A stretch of DNA of 64,000 nucleotides from an uncultured Tidjanibacter sp. (GCA_947852905.1 CANTVF010000001.1:310001-374000), one strand, 5' to 3'; shown: positions 1 to 9,159, counted from the first letter of the stretch. Notes: generated from the sequence alone by a model not told the origin. Numbers and translations are program-made.

Positions 1-588
1 GTAATAGATGCCGGCAATTATACGGAAAAGGAAACAGAGGCTTTGCGGAAATTCGTGGAGGAGAAGGGTCTGAAACCCGTCATGGCTGTGAATACCCACG
101 GCCATGTCGATCATATGCTGGGCGTGGCCAGCATCAAGGATATATACGGTATTCCGTTCGCTCTGCATCCGGAAGACCGATTTCTGGTGGATTCGGCTGC
201 AGTGCACGGTGCCATGTACGGGTTCAAGGTGGAGCGTGTGCCGACAGTGGATATAGAGCTTGCCGACGGTGGCGAAGTCGTTTTCGGCAATACGAAATTG
301 CAGGTCATACATACTCCCGGCCATACTCCCGGTCACGTTTGCCTTTACGAACCGCAGGAAAAGATACTGTTCAGCGGCGATACCATTTTTCGCGAGAGCA
401 TAGGCCGCACCGACCTGCCGGGCGGAAACTACGGTTGGATCATGCGCAGCATCATAGACCGTCTGCTGCCGCTGGGCGAGGAGGTGGCCATGTATCCCGG
501 ACACGGTCAGTCGAGTACGCTGGGACACGAGATGCTGTACAATCCTTTCATCACGGAAGTCATGGAAGGAGACGTGAGACCGGAGTGA
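1..588 (+). CDS. Metallo-beta-lactamase fold hydrolase, glyoxalase II-like (5' end outside window)
   Basis: The reading frame is open from base 1, so the start lies upstream and 195 codons are visible. The metal ligands of the glyoxalase II/YcbL type are present: the THGHVDH box (HxHxDH), the next His in HTPGHTPGH, the Asp in FSGDTIF and the last His in YPGHG. The family hydrolyses thioesters such as S-lactoylglutathione or related small substrates in the cytoplasm. There is no C-terminal glutathione-binding extension after the last His box, so this is the short class and the substrate is open. trmD follows 28 bases later on the same strand. Confidence 0.85.
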   Translation, partial: VIDAGNYTEKETEALRKFVEEKGLKPVMAVNTHGHVDHMLGVASIKDIYGIPFALHPEDRFLVDSAAVHGAMYGFKVERVPTVDIELADGGEVVFGNTKLQVIHTPGHTPGHVCLYEPQEKILFSGDTIFRESIGRTDLPGGNYGWIMRSIIDRLLPLGEEVAMYPGHGQSSTLGHEMLYNPFITEVMEGDVRPE

Positions 589-616
589 CATAGTTTCTAT
601 AATCTGTTAGGATAAT

Positions 617-1294
617 ATGCGCATAGACATACTTACCGTAGTGCCGGAATTGCTCGCATCGCCTTTGAACGAGTCGATACTTAAACGCGCGCAGGCTGCC
701 GGGCTGGTGGATATAGTGATTCATAACATAAGGGACTGGACGACCGACAAGCATCGTCATGTAGACGATTATCCTTTCGGCGGCGAGGCCGGTATGGTCA
801 TGAAGCCGGAGCCTGTATACAGGCTGATAAGTCATTTGCAGTCCGAGAGACATTACGATGAGGTGATATTCACGACCCCGGACGGCGTGCAGTACGATCA
901 GGGCGAAGCCAACCGTCTTTCCACGCTCGAAAACATCATCATACTTTGCGGCCATTACAAGGGGTTGGATTATCGCATACGCGAACATATGATAACTCGC
1001 GAAATATCCATAGGCGACTATGTACTGACCGGCGGCGAACTGGCTGCCGCTGTGATAGCCGACAGCGTAGTGCGGTTGTTGCCGGGAGCGATAGGCGACG
1101 AGGAGTCGGCTCTTACGGATTCCTTTCAGGACGGGTTGCTCGCTCCGCCGGTGTATACCCGTCCGGCCGAATTCAACGGTTGGCGCGTCCCTGAGGTGCT
1201 GTTGTCTGGACACGATGCCAATATAGAACGCTGGAAGGAAGAACAGGCGTTGGAGCGTACCCGCAGGCTGAGACCTGATTTGTTGGATGAATGA
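617..1294 (+). CDS. trmD: tRNA (guanine-N1-)-methyltransferase TrmD
   Basis: A SPOUT-fold methyltransferase that makes m1G37 in tRNAs with G36, which protects against +1 frameshifting. At 225 residues it is a little shorter than the roughly 250 of enterobacterial TrmD. The knotted SAM site is recognisable in [11 protein letters not shown] and in [12 protein letters not shown]. The C-terminal half carries the family block [16 protein letters not shown], then GHDANIERW. The start ATG at 617 opens directly on [11 protein letters not shown], the usual N-terminus. It is not beside rpsP/rimM here, unlike the classical operon; lpxB follows 36 bases later. Confidence 0.95.
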   Translation: MRIDILTVVPELLASPLNESILKRAQAAGLVDIVIHNIRDWTTDKHRHVDDYPFGGEAGMVMKPEPVYRLISHLQSERHYDEVIFTTPDGVQYDQGEANRLSTLENIIILCGHYKGLDYRIREHMITREISIGDYVLTGGELAAAVIADSVVRLLPGAIGDEESALTDSFQDGLLAPPVYTRPAEFNGWRVPEVLLSGHDANIERWKEEQALERTRRLRPDLLDE

Positions 1295-1330
1295 AGTGCC
1301 GGCGCGTGTAGCGCAAGTATTGATTGAGAT

Positions 1331-2485
1331 ATGAAATATTATTTGATTGCAGGCGAGGCATCAGGCGACCTTCACGGATCGAATTTGATGAAAGGCTTGC
1401 TTAAGAGCGATCCGGATGCGAGATTCCGTTTCTGGGGCGGCGATAAAATGGCTGCCGTTGGCGGAAAGGATGCATTGGCCAAGCATTACAAGGATGCGTC
1501 TTTTTTCGGTTTTGTCGAGATAGTCAAGAATCTGCGGACGGTACTCTCGCAGATAGACGAATGTAAGCGGGATGTCGAGGCCTATGCTCCAGATGTGCTG
1601 ATATTGATAGATTACCCCGGATTCAATTTCCGCATGGCCGAATTCGCCCATAAACGCGGTATACGGGTATTCTATTACATATCCCCGAAAGTGTGGGCAT
1701 GGAAGGAGAGACGCGTGGAACTCATCCGGAAATACGTAGACCAGTTGTTCATAATATTCCCGTTCGAGGTGGAATATTTTGCCGACAAGGGAATCCGTGC
1801 AATATACGAGGGCAACCCGCTCGTGGACGCCATTCGGGAAAGATTCGACTCGATGCCCTCGCGCGAGGAGTTTTTCAGCGAGGCCGGATTGGACGGACGT
1901 CCTAAGGTGGCCTTGCTCGCAGGTAGCCGTACCAGCGAGATACGCAACAATTTACCGTTCATGGTTGAACTGTCGAAACGCTTCGCCGAATATCAGTTCG
2001 TCTTGGCGGGGGTGTCGTGGATAGACAAGTCGGTGTACGACGGGTTGCTCGCAGGCAGCGACATAAAATACGTTTGCGACCGTACATATGAAATCGTGCG
2101 TTATGCCGAAATCGCCGTAGTGACTTCCGGAACGGCCACGCTGGAGACGGCGCTGATAGGAACGCCCGAAGTGGTTTGCTACGATATAGATCCGCTGTCG
2201 GTGGCCATAGGCCGCCGAATATTGAAGATCCGTTACATATCGCTCGTCAATCTCGTGATGAACAAAGAGGTCGTGAGGGAGCTGATTCACAAGGATATGA
2301 ATATGGAGACTGCTACAGCGGAACTAAGAGCGATACTTCCCGGCGGCAGCAAGCGCGAGCGTATGTTGGCAGATTATGCCCGGTTGAAAGAGATAATAGG
2401 CGGTGCCGGAGCATCGGACAGGGTGGCCGCCCGTATGGTGGACATGCTGACTGACGGGGAAAGCGGTACCGGAAAGTCGGTTTAA
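1331..2485 (+). CDS. lpxB: Lipid-A-disaccharide synthase LpxB
   Basis: Glycosyltransferase family 19. It joins UDP-diacylglucosamine and lipid X to form the tetraacyl disaccharide of lipid A at the inner face of the cytoplasmic membrane. The 384 residues match the family length. Landmarks are the N-terminal YLIAGEASGDLHGS, DYPGFNFRMA, YISPKVWAWKERR, the donor-site AGSRTSEI and the SGTATLETAL loop near residue 270, followed by the membrane-associated IRYISLVNLVM. The ATG at 1331 starts exactly on the canonical N-terminus. It is the only lipid A gene in the window. Confidence 0.96.
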   Translation: MKYYLIAGEASGDLHGSNLMKGLLKSDPDARFRFWGGDKMAAVGGKDALAKHYKDASFFGFVEIVKNLRTVLSQIDECKRDVEAYAPDVLILIDYPGFNFRMAEFAHKRGIRVFYYISPKVWAWKERRVELIRKYVDQLFIIFPFEVEYFADKGIRAIYEGNPLVDAIRERFDSMPSREEFFSEAGLDGRPKVALLAGSRTSEIRNNLPFMVELSKRFAEYQFVLAGVSWIDKSVYDGLLAGSDIKYVCDRTYEIVRYAEIAVVTSGTATLETALIGTPEVVCYDIDPLSVAIGRRILKIRYISLVNLVMNKEVVRELIHKDMNMETATAELRAILPGGSKRERMLADYARLKEIIGGAGASDRVAARMVDMLTDGESGTGKSV

Positions 2486-2561
2486 TGCGTAGCATCGAGG
2501 AGCGTTATCGGTCACTAAGTGGTGGATAACGGATAATCGGACACGATGATTCAGAAGGAAT

Positions 2562-3182
2562 ATGAAAATAATATGTATAGGACGGAATTACCGGGATCAT
2601 ATTAAGGAATTCGACGGCGGTGAGCCGAATGCCGATCCGGTGTTTTTCATGAAACCGGATACGGCGCTGCTGCGTAACAACGATATTTTCTGGATTCCGC
2701 CGTTCAGCGAGGAGGTGCATTACGAGACCGAACTCGTGGTGAAAATATGTCGGACGGGCAAGTGCATAGCCGAGAAATTCGCTCATCGTTATTATGACGA
2801 GGTAACGCTCGGAATAGATTTTACGGCACGCGACCTGCAACGCCGTGCGATTACCGCCGGACTGCCGTGGGAACCGGCCAAGGCATTCGATCGTTCGGCT
2901 GCGATAGCCCCGCGCTGGCTGCGTCTTTCGGAATCGGGTCTGTCGGTGCAACGTTTGAGATTTTCCATGTCGTTGAACGATGAACTCCGGCAGACGGGCG
3001 ATACGGGCGACATGATATTTTCGGTCGACCGGATAGTGTCTTATGTGTCGCAGTTCGTAACCTTGCGCATGGGCGATCTCATATATACGGGAACTCCGGC
3101 AGGTGTGGGCGCCGTCGCTCCGGGCGACAATATAAAGGCATGGCTCGAAGGCGAGAAGTTGTTGGACTTCGATATAAAGTAA
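2562..3182 (+). CDS. Fumarylacetoacetate hydrolase family protein
   Basis: A 206-residue FAH-fold enzyme of the short YcgM/FAHD1 type, whose members act as acylpyruvases, oxaloacetate decarboxylases or isomerases on 2-oxo-diacids. It opens on IICIGRNYRDHIKE, a typical N-terminus. The metal site is visible as HYETELVVKI (two Glu) and GIDFTARDLQ (Asp). Near the end is the conserved IYTGTPAGVG. The stop is 57 bases upstream of the next gene. The exact substrate cannot be read from the sequence, and no aromatic-degradation genes lie nearby. Confidence 0.9.
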   Translation: MKIICIGRNYRDHIKEFDGGEPNADPVFFMKPDTALLRNNDIFWIPPFSEEVHYETELVVKICRTGKCIAEKFAHRYYDEVTLGIDFTARDLQRRAITAGLPWEPAKAFDRSAAIAPRWLRLSESGLSVQRLRFSMSLNDELRQTGDTGDMIFSVDRIVSYVSQFVTLRMGDLIYTGTPAGVGAVAPGDNIKAWLEGEKLLDFDIK

Positions 3183-3239
3183 ACGCAAACATGCGGTCTG
3201 ATTCTTTCAGTACGGTTTCAGACGATTGAAATTATGTAT

Positions 3240-3887
3240 ATGAAGAGGGTTACGGTATTGTTATGTGCGCTGACATGTGTATGGAGTGCGAATGCGCAGT
3301 TTACGCTCACTCCTACCGGATTCGTCAGCGATAATCCTGCGGACGATGACTTTTATCTCATAGAGTGTCCGGGGCAAGGCGCAGAAGATATTTTCCGTGC
3401 AGTAGCTTATTTCATGGAGAGCAGCTTCCCGTTTCCGTGGACGCAGTTCAATGCCATAGAGCCGGAATCGTTTACTGTCTTTACCGTGGTGCCTGACGCA
3501 GTAGTGGACGGCCGACGTCCGACAGCGGGGAAAGTCTACGATATGGAGTTCCGATGGCGTGTAGATATACGGGACGGCATGATACGGCTGTGGGTGCCCG
3601 AAATAGGTTCGCTCAGCCGTGAGAAACGCAATACCGTATCTTTCGATGTCGGCGTCGGGATAGGCACGGAGTCGGTGGAGTTGCCGGTAGTGGGGCGGAG
3701 TTTCGTTTTCGTTTCTACGAATTATTTGCCCGGACAGACGCGGCGTTACCGTACCGGTAGTTCGGCTATTTTCAATCGTAAGGGTAAACTGAAGCGGGAG
3801 ATTCTCAAAGCGTCGCTTGAGGATTACTTCAACTCGATGACCGGTTCCCTCGAAAAATACCTTTCCGGCAGAAACGACGAATGGTAA
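3240..3887 (+). CDS. Secreted protein, possibly DUF4468-like
   Basis: A protein of about 215 residues with a signal peptide: MKRV, a hydrophobic stretch VLLCALTCVWS, and a cleavage site after ANAQ. A start two codons upstream at 3234 (Met-Tyr-Met) is also possible. The mature part is a beta-rich domain with a short hydrophobic pattern and a charged C-terminal helix ending in EKYLSGRNDEW. It resembles the DUF4468/TBP-like secreted proteins of Bacteroidota, but I see no diagnostic motif. No function is known. It sits between the FAH-fold enzyme and maf, with 47 bases to maf. Confidence 0.6.
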   Translation: MKRVTVLLCALTCVWSANAQFTLTPTGFVSDNPADDDFYLIECPGQGAEDIFRAVAYFMESSFPFPWTQFNAIEPESFTVFTVVPDAVVDGRRPTAGKVYDMEFRWRVDIRDGMIRLWVPEIGSLSREKRNTVSFDVGVGIGTESVELPVVGRSFVFVSTNYLPGQTRRYRTGSSAIFNRKGKLKREILKASLEDYFNSMTGSLEKYLSGRNDEW

Positions 3888-3934
3888 TCTGTCCTCTTGT
3901 CGTGTACGTATGATTCGATGCTTTATTTTGTGTC

Positions 3935-4543
3935 ATGACACTACTGAAAGATAAACTCACCGGATACAGACTGTTGCTTGCGAGCCGGTCGCCGCGTCGC
4001 CGGGAACTGCTCGAAGGCGCAGGTATAGATTTCTCTTTGGCCGAGAATTTCGATGTGGACGAAAAGTATCCAGCCGGCTTGCCGGTACACGAAGTGCCCG
4101 GATTTCTCGCGAGACTAAAATCAGAAGCCTATCCGGTACCGCTTGAAACTAAAGATATTCTACTTACGGCCGATACCGTCGTTTTGTGCGGAGACAAGGT
4201 GTTCGGCAAGCCACGCGACCGCGCCGGCGCCGTAGAGATGCTCGGCGAATTGTCGGGACGCAAGCATACCGTAGTGACAGGAGTGGTGCTGAGGTCTGCC
4301 GATTTTGTACACGAGTTTTCGGTCGCTACGGACGTGTGGTTCAGACCGCTTTCGCGCGAAGAGACGGAATATTACGTGGACGCATACCGTCCGTATGACA
4401 AGGCGGGTGCGTACGGTATTCAGGAGTGGATAGGGTATGTCGGCATAGAGCGGATCGAAGGCTCTTTCTACAATGTTATGGGATTGCCGGTACAGGCGCT
4501 TTATGTGGAACTCGACAAATTCGTGGATCGGATGCATGCATAG
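3935..4543 (+). CDS. maf: Maf-family nucleoside triphosphate pyrophosphatase
   Basis: Maf proteins cleave non-canonical or pyrimidine NTPs to NMP and pyrophosphate and act as house-cleaning enzymes. The 202 residues carry the signature LLASRSPRRRELL near the N-terminus, the active-site region LLTADTVVLCGDKVFGKPRD in the middle, and DKAGAYGIQEW toward the end, followed by GSFYNVMGLPV. The presence of Q in YGIQ fits the dTTP/UTP-type (YhdE) branch. The dipeptidyl-peptidase gene begins 41 bases downstream. Confidence 0.93.
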   Translation: MTLLKDKLTGYRLLLASRSPRRRELLEGAGIDFSLAENFDVDEKYPAGLPVHEVPGFLARLKSEAYPVPLETKDILLTADTVVLCGDKVFGKPRDRAGAVEMLGELSGRKHTVVTGVVLRSADFVHEFSVATDVWFRPLSREETEYYVDAYRPYDKAGAYGIQEWIGYVGIERIEGSFYNVMGLPVQALYVELDKFVDRMHA

Positions 4544-4584
4544 ATGAAGCTGAGATTCAGATAAACCAATATAAAATTAGTTAT

Positions 4585-6702
4585 ATGAAAAGATTTCTGA
4601 TTGTTTTATTCTCATTTTGCTTGTTCGGATATACGGCAGTGGCGGACGAAGGAATGTGGCTGCCGTCGCTTATAGGTACCCAGATCAAGGATATGAAATC
4701 CAAAGGGTTCAAGCTCTCTGCCGAGGATATATACAGCGTGAACAAGGCCTCGCTTAAAGATGCCGTAGTGCTGTTCGACGGAGGGTGTTCCGGAGAACTC
4801 GTATCGGGCGAAGGGTTGCTTTTGACGAATCACCATTGCGGTTACGACCAGATACAGCGTCACAGTTCATTGGAACACGATTACCTTACGAACGGGTTTT
4901 GGGCTATGGATCGTAGCGAAGAGTTGCCGAATCCGGGACTGAAAGTGTCGTTCCTCGTGCGTATGGACGATGTTACTGACCGTGTACTCGACGGAGTGTC
5001 GGACGGAATGACACCGGAAGAGCGTAAAGCCAAGATAGACGCCAATATAGATGCACTCAAAAAAGAGATTCTCTCCGGAGTGGAGGGTAAAGGATATATG
5101 GTATCCGTGGAGTCCATGTATTACGGTAACCAGTATTTTTCTTTTCTTTATCGTGAATACAGCGACGTCAGGCTGGTGGCCGCACCGCCTTCCTCTATAG
5201 GAAAGTTCGGAGGAGATACCGACAACTGGATATGGCCGCGCCATACGGGCGACTTTTCCGTTTTCCGCATATATGCCGACGAAAACAACGATCCTGCCGA
5301 TTATTCGCCGGACAATGTACCTTATCGTCCGCGCAGGCATTTTACGGTTTCTACCAAAGGCGTCAGGGAAGGGGATTTCACGTTCGTTTACGGGTTTCCC
5401 GGATCGACGCGCGAATATGTGACTTCGGATTATGTGGATTATGTCTTGAATTATTCCAATCCGGTGAAGATACGTCTGCGCACGGAACGTCTGGATATTA
5501 TAAACGAGGCCATGGAGTCCGATCCGGAGTTGCGTATAATGTATTCCTCCAAGGCTGCATATATCGCCAATGCATGGAAAAAGTGGCAAGGGGAAAGTCT
5601 CGGTCTGGCACGACTGGGAACTCTCGACAAGAAGCTCGCCTACGAGACGGCTTTCATTGAGTGGGCTGCCGACAAGTCCGAATATGCCGGAGTACTCTCC
5701 GCGCTTAGCGAAACCTATGCCGACCGTCTGCCGTATGCTGCGGCCAGCGATCTGTTTATCGAATCGGTGAATGCCGTGGAGTTGTTCGGTATGGCTTATG
5801 GCGTCGCGGCAGCGGTTACGAACGGCAGCGATCTTACGGCCGTATATAAAGATTATTCATCGGAGGTAGACAGGCAGATAGCGTATGTTATGTTCGACGA
5901 GTATATGACTAATATGCCGTCGGAATTCATACCGAAGGAAGTCTCCGCCATGACGGACTCGCTTGGAAGCATCCGCGCCTATGTCGATTGGATTTTCGAC
6001 AATTCCGTTTTCGCATCGGCAGACCGTGCGACACGATTGGTCGGCACGACTGCGGCCGAACTGACTGAAACGTTGAAAAAGGATCCTGCAACGTCGCAAT
6101 GGAACGCTCTCGCTGCCATGTTCACTGAAGTAATATATCCGGTGGTGAGCCGTACCGATGCGGAACTCGCAGCACTGTATCCGGTGTATATGCGCGGGCA
6201 GATGGAGTTTGAACCGGACAGAAATTTCTATCCGGACGCCAATCTGACGCTACGCGTTTCATACGGTACAGTGGAGGGCTATCGCGAGGCCGACGCTTTC
6301 TGGCTGTTGCCAAATACGACGCTCGAAGGCGTCATGGAAAAAGACAATCCGGAAATATACGACTACGATGTACCGCAACGTCTGCGCGAAATTTATGAGA
6401 CGAAGGATTACGGCCGTTGGGGAATTAATATAGGTACCCGCAAGGAGCCTTTCTATACGGTTCCGGTGGCATTTATAGCCACCAATCATACGACGGGCGG
6501 CAATTCCGGAAGCCCCGTACTCAACGGTCGCGGCGAACTGGTAGGAATTAATTTCGACCGTACTTGGCTAAGTACGATGAGCGATCTGGAATTCGATCCG
6601 CAGATGTGCCGCAATATAATAGTAGATATACGGTATGTACTGTTCGTCATCGACAAGGTCGGCGGAGCCGGTTATCTGCTGGACGAAATGACGCTGAAAT
6701 AG
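4585..6702 (+). CDS. S46 family dipeptidyl-peptidase, DPP11-like
   Basis: A secreted serine peptidase of 705 residues that removes dipeptides from peptide N-termini in the periplasm of asaccharolytic and gut Bacteroidota. The ATG at 4585 gives a signal peptide (MKRFLIVLFSFCLFGYTAVA, then DEGMW); the frame is open further upstream but only the 4585 start makes sense. The catalytic His lies in TNHHCGYD (His84), the Asp in RHTGDFSVFRIY, and the Ser in GNSGSPV (Ser641). The residue 18 positions after the Ser is Arg659 in NFDRTW. In Porphyromonas DPP11 this Arg selects Asp/Glu at P1, while DPP7 has Gly. DPP11-type specificity is therefore inferred. A terminator follows at 6719. Confidence 0.92.
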   Translation: MKRFLIVLFSFCLFGYTAVADEGMWLPSLIGTQIKDMKSKGFKLSAEDIYSVNKASLKDAVVLFDGGCSGELVSGEGLLLTNHHCGYDQIQRHSSLEHDYLTNGFWAMDRSEELPNPGLKVSFLVRMDDVTDRVLDGVSDGMTPEERKAKIDANIDALKKEILSGVEGKGYMVSVESMYYGNQYFSFLYREYSDVRLVAAPPSSIGKFGGDTDNWIWPRHTGDFSVFRIYADENNDPADYSPDNVPYRPRRHFTVSTKGVREGDFTFVYGFPGSTREYVTSDYVDYVLNYSNPVKIRLRTERLDIINEAMESDPELRIMYSSKAAYIANAWKKWQGESLGLARLGTLDKKLAYETAFIEWAADKSEYAGVLSALSETYADRLPYAAASDLFIESVNAVELFGMAYGVAAAVTNGSDLTAVYKDYSSEVDRQIAYVMFDEYMTNMPSEFIPKEVSAMTDSLGSIRAYVDWIFDNSVFASADRATRLVGTTAAELTETLKKDPATSQWNALAAMFTEVIYPVVSRTDAELAALYPVYMRGQMEFEPDRNFYPDANLTLRVSYGTVEGYREADAFWLLPNTTLEGVMEKDNPEIYDYDVPQRLREIYETKDYGRWGINIGTRKEPFYTVPVAFIATNHTTGGNSGSPVLNGRGELVGINFDRTWLSTMSDLEFDPQMCRNIIVDIRYVLFVIDKVGGAGYLLDEMTLK

Positions 6703-6718
6703 GGCTGTACGTATTTTA

Positions 6719-6750
6719 ATGGCGTCGCAATTCCATGCGACGCCATTTTT
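6719..6750 (+). terminator. Rho-independent terminator after the S46 peptidase
   Basis: An 11-bp perfect stem (6719-6729 with 6736-6746), a six-base loop, then a run of five T. It lies 17 bases past the peptidase stop codon. Confidence 0.9.
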
Positions 6751-6774
6751 ATTTGAATAATGTAATGCGGATAA

Positions 6775-6998
6775 AAAATATCCCCGACCGAGGCCGGGGA
6801 CTGTACGGTAACCGAAAATTGAAAAACGAAATTTTAGAAATGCGTACTACTTACTACTACATAAGAAACCAAACCACAAACGCACTCCGTAACTAAAGAC
6901 CAAATCACGCTATTTCAATTGGTACATGCATGAGAAACGGTTACCGAATTCAATAGGTTATTAGGTAAAAATTGACAGTTATTTTTCTTCGTTTATTT
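6775..6998 (-). ncRNA. Candidate structured small RNA, possibly 6S-like
   Basis: On the minus strand a TATCTTTG element (7008-7001) matches the Bacteroidota -7 consensus, although no TTG lies at the ideal distance. About 200 bases later there is a strong terminator hairpin (TCCCCG stem, 6800-6781) followed by TATTTTTT. In between there is no open frame, but complementary segments are nested far apart: ACTGT with ACAGT, CGGTAACCG with CGGTTACCG, AATTGAAA with TTTCAATT, and AGTGCGT with ACGCATT. This gives a long rod with internal bulges of about 220 nt, the general form of 6S RNA. The identity is inference; a different sRNA is equally possible. Confidence 0.5.
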
Positions 6999-7000
6999 GA

Positions 7001-7008
7001 CAAAGATA
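7001..7008 (-). promoter_or_regulatory. -7 element for the candidate sRNA
   Basis: TATCTTTG read on the minus strand fits TAnnTTTG. TTG triplets lie 13 and 26 bases upstream, neither at the preferred 19-21, so the -33 part is weak. Confidence 0.45.
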
Positions 7009-7160
7009 ACGTTTGTTGTTACAAAAAATATTATCAACCCAACGCAACTCATATATTCAAATGATATTTCATGAAAAAATATCGACGATATATTATTGTA
7101 TTTGTGTTGATTATGTCTTAATATAAATACGCTATTCAATATAATGACGGTCGGTATGTT

Positions 7161-8120
7161 TTATCCGCGCATTATCAGATAGGCTATATAGCCGGCATAC
7201 AGTATGAGGAACAATATCCCGTCACCTCGATTGATCTTGCTTCCCTTGAAAGTGTATGCCGATACGAATAATGCGATCCCTGCGCCTATGGGAGCCACGA
7301 TGTCCCACGGTGTGATGCCCGCCGTCCCGATAGGACGTACTACTGATGAGACGCCGAGTATGAGACATACGTTGAAAATATTCGAGCCGATGATATTGCC
7401 GAGTGCCAGTTGGGTGTTACCCTTGAAAGAAGCGACGGCGGATGTGGCGAGTTCCGGGAGTGAAGTGCCGATCGCCACGATAGTGATGGCTATGACGGCA
7501 TCGCTTACGCCGAGCGCTGCGGCTATGGCGCTTGCGCCGGATACGAACCAACGACCGCCGAGTATAAGTCCTCCGAGACCGACTATTATGAGCGTTACGG
7601 CTTTCCACATTTTCATGGGCATCGCTTGTTCCGCAGCATCTTCCAGTATTTCGGTTTTTGAAGCGGTGCGGAAAGAGTAGGTCATATAGCCTGCGAAAAG
7701 CAATAGCAGGACGATGCCGTCGAAACGGGATATTACCCCGCCGTTTCCACGCCAGAATGCCGCTCCGAAGCACATGAACAATAGCACGGCGGTAACTAAA
7801 ATGTTGTACGGTATATCTATGCGCAGAGTTGTGCGTGAAATATCTATGGGACGTATCAATGCCGATAATCCGAGGATGAGCAGAACGTTTGCGAGATTCG
7901 AGCCCACAACGTTGCCTATCGCTATGCTGCCGTTCCCGTCTATGCCGGCTATCAGGCTTACGACCATTTCGGGCATCGAAGTGCCTATGCCGACTATCGT
8001 TAGACCTATGAGGAATTCGGGCATTCGGTAACGTTTCGCCACGGCTACCGAGCCGTCGACCATGAATTGCGCTCCGAATATCACGAATACCAATCCCAGT
8101 ATCAAAATCAATGCATCCAT
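7161..8120 (-). CDS. CaCA family calcium/sodium antiporter (YrbG-like)
   Basis: A 319-residue inner-membrane exchanger with about ten membrane helices. The two inverted alpha-repeats that bind the cation are clear: GNVVGSNLANVLLILGLSA in the first half and GNIIGSNIFNVCLILGVSS in the second, each preceded by a GTSMPE or GTSLPE helix. A hydrophilic loop around residues 155-170 (SKTEILEDAAEQAMP) joins the halves. It probably exports Ca2+ using Na+, which would suit a cell with a sodium-pumping Nqr (encoded in this window). It is 18 bases downstream of the ATP-grasp gene and is likely co-transcribed with it. Confidence 0.93.
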   Translation of the reverse strand: MDALILILGLVFVIFGAQFMVDGSVAVAKRYRMPEFLIGLTIVGIGTSMPEMVVSLIAGIDGNGSIAIGNVVGSNLANVLLILGLSALIRPIDISRTTLRIDIPYNILVTAVLLFMCFGAAFWRGNGGVISRFDGIVLLLLFAGYMTYSFRTASKTEILEDAAEQAMPMKMWKAVTLIIVGLGGLILGGRWFVSGASAIAAALGVSDAVIAITIVAIGTSLPELATSAVASFKGNTQLALGNIIGSNIFNVCLILGVSSVVRPIGTAGITPWDIVAPIGAGIALFVSAYTFKGSKINRGDGILFLILYAGYIAYLIMRG

Positions 8121-8138
8121 ATCGGCAGGTAGTTTCTA

Positions 8139-9014
8139 CTATTTTGAGTATTTATCTCTTATGTATCCGAATAGGGTCGCTGGAATGTTGTTTTCTCCAA
8201 TGCGCGACAATGTACGGAATCCGGCGTTGCCGTTTATTTCGTTAACCGTGAATCCGTTTTCGCCGAAGAGCAGGTCTATGCCGGCAAATTCTATGCCGAG
8301 CGCTCCGGCACTCGCCACCGCGAGCGATGCCGCGTCGGGTTCGAGGTGTATGGCCGCGACTTTGCCGCCCTGGGAAAAATTGGAGAGAAACGAAGTTTCC
8401 GAGTATCGAAGTACGGCACCGGCCACTTTACCGCCTATCACCCAAACACGCACATCGCGACCGGAAGAGGATACTATGAACTGCTGACATATGCAACGGC
8501 GGGAACAGGCATCGACCGCTTTGCGCATTTCCGCAGCGTCGTTAACCAGATATACGTCTTCGCCTTTCGCTCCGTCGATTCGCTTTACTATGAACCGTCG
8601 GTCGGAGAATGCATCGCACAACTCCTCGTAGTCGTATTCCCCGTTACACGAATACACGGTTCGTGGCGTAGGAATACCGGCCGAATGCAACACTTCATGC
8701 GTAAGCATCTTGTTTTTGGACAATTCCATGGAGTACGAAGAGTTTATTACAGGAATGTCGAGCCGTTCAAAAAATCGGGACAATACCGTATCGTATGTCC
8801 GGATAACGACGAAAGAGGGAAGTGCGTCGGGAATGCGTCCACCTATCGTCAGATAGTTTTTGCCGGCAAAATATCCGGCAGCGATGTCTTCGGCGAATAC
8901 CACCTCGGCCGACAGTCCGCAGGCGGCCGCCTCTTCGGTAAGCCAATCGAATGCGTTGTCGTCGTGGTGCGATACGTAACGCGGGTAAATTATCCAGCCG
9001 TGATTGCTGTTCAT
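8139..9014 (-). CDS. ATP-grasp protein, RimK-like alpha-L-glutamate ligase family
   Basis: A 291-residue ATP-grasp ligase of the RimK type, a family that adds amino acids to proteins or small molecules with ATP. Visible features are an N-terminal pre-ATP-grasp domain, SKNKMLTHEVLHSAGIPTPRT at its end, the ATP-binding FIVKRIDGAKGEDVYLV with the glycine-rich loop, CICQQFI with DVRVWVIGGKVAGAV, and the Mg-binding FTVNEINGNAGFRTLSR. The last motif is the family's ExN pair. The acceptor is unknown. A TATATTTG element lies 27 bases upstream of the start (9041-9048), giving a short leader. Confidence 0.85.
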   Translation of the reverse strand: MNSNHGWIIYPRYVSHHDDNAFDWLTEEAAACGLSAEVVFAEDIAAGYFAGKNYLTIGGRIPDALPSFVVIRTYDTVLSRFFERLDIPVINSSYSMELSKNKMLTHEVLHSAGIPTPRTVYSCNGEYDYEELCDAFSDRRFIVKRIDGAKGEDVYLVNDAAEMRKAVDACSRRCICQQFIVSSSGRDVRVWVIGGKVAGAVLRYSETSFLSNFSQGGKVAAIHLEPDAASLAVASAGALGIEFAGIDLLFGENGFTVNEINGNAGFRTLSRIGENNIPATLFGYIRDKYSK

Positions 9015-9040
9015 TAGTTATGATACTTGTGAATGAAGTA

Positions 9041-9048
9041 CAAATATA
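9041..9048 (-). promoter_or_regulatory. -7 element upstream of the RimK-like gene
   Basis: TATATTTG on the minus strand matches TAnnTTTG, 27 bases before the ATG at 9014. I see no TTG at the usual upstream distance. Confidence 0.45.
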
Positions 9049-9159
9049 TGTGTTTTGCCGAAGATTCGGACATCTTACGAAAATGTGCTGAGCCGGCGAT
9101 CCGGGCACAGAATTTGATAATATTGAATTATGGAAAACAGAAAACTAAATATATATATT

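Larger units (their letters stand above)
6703..7160. other. Convergent intergenic region
   Basis: 458 bases between the 3' ends of the peptidase (+) and the antiporter (-), with no plausible coding frame. It holds the plus-strand terminator at 6719-6750, a minus-strand terminator at 6771-6800, and between 7008 and 6800 a minus-strand stretch with a TATCTTTG promoter element and long-range pairing (see the ncRNA entry). The remainder, 7009-7160, is AT-rich with nothing I can assign. Confidence 0.6.
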
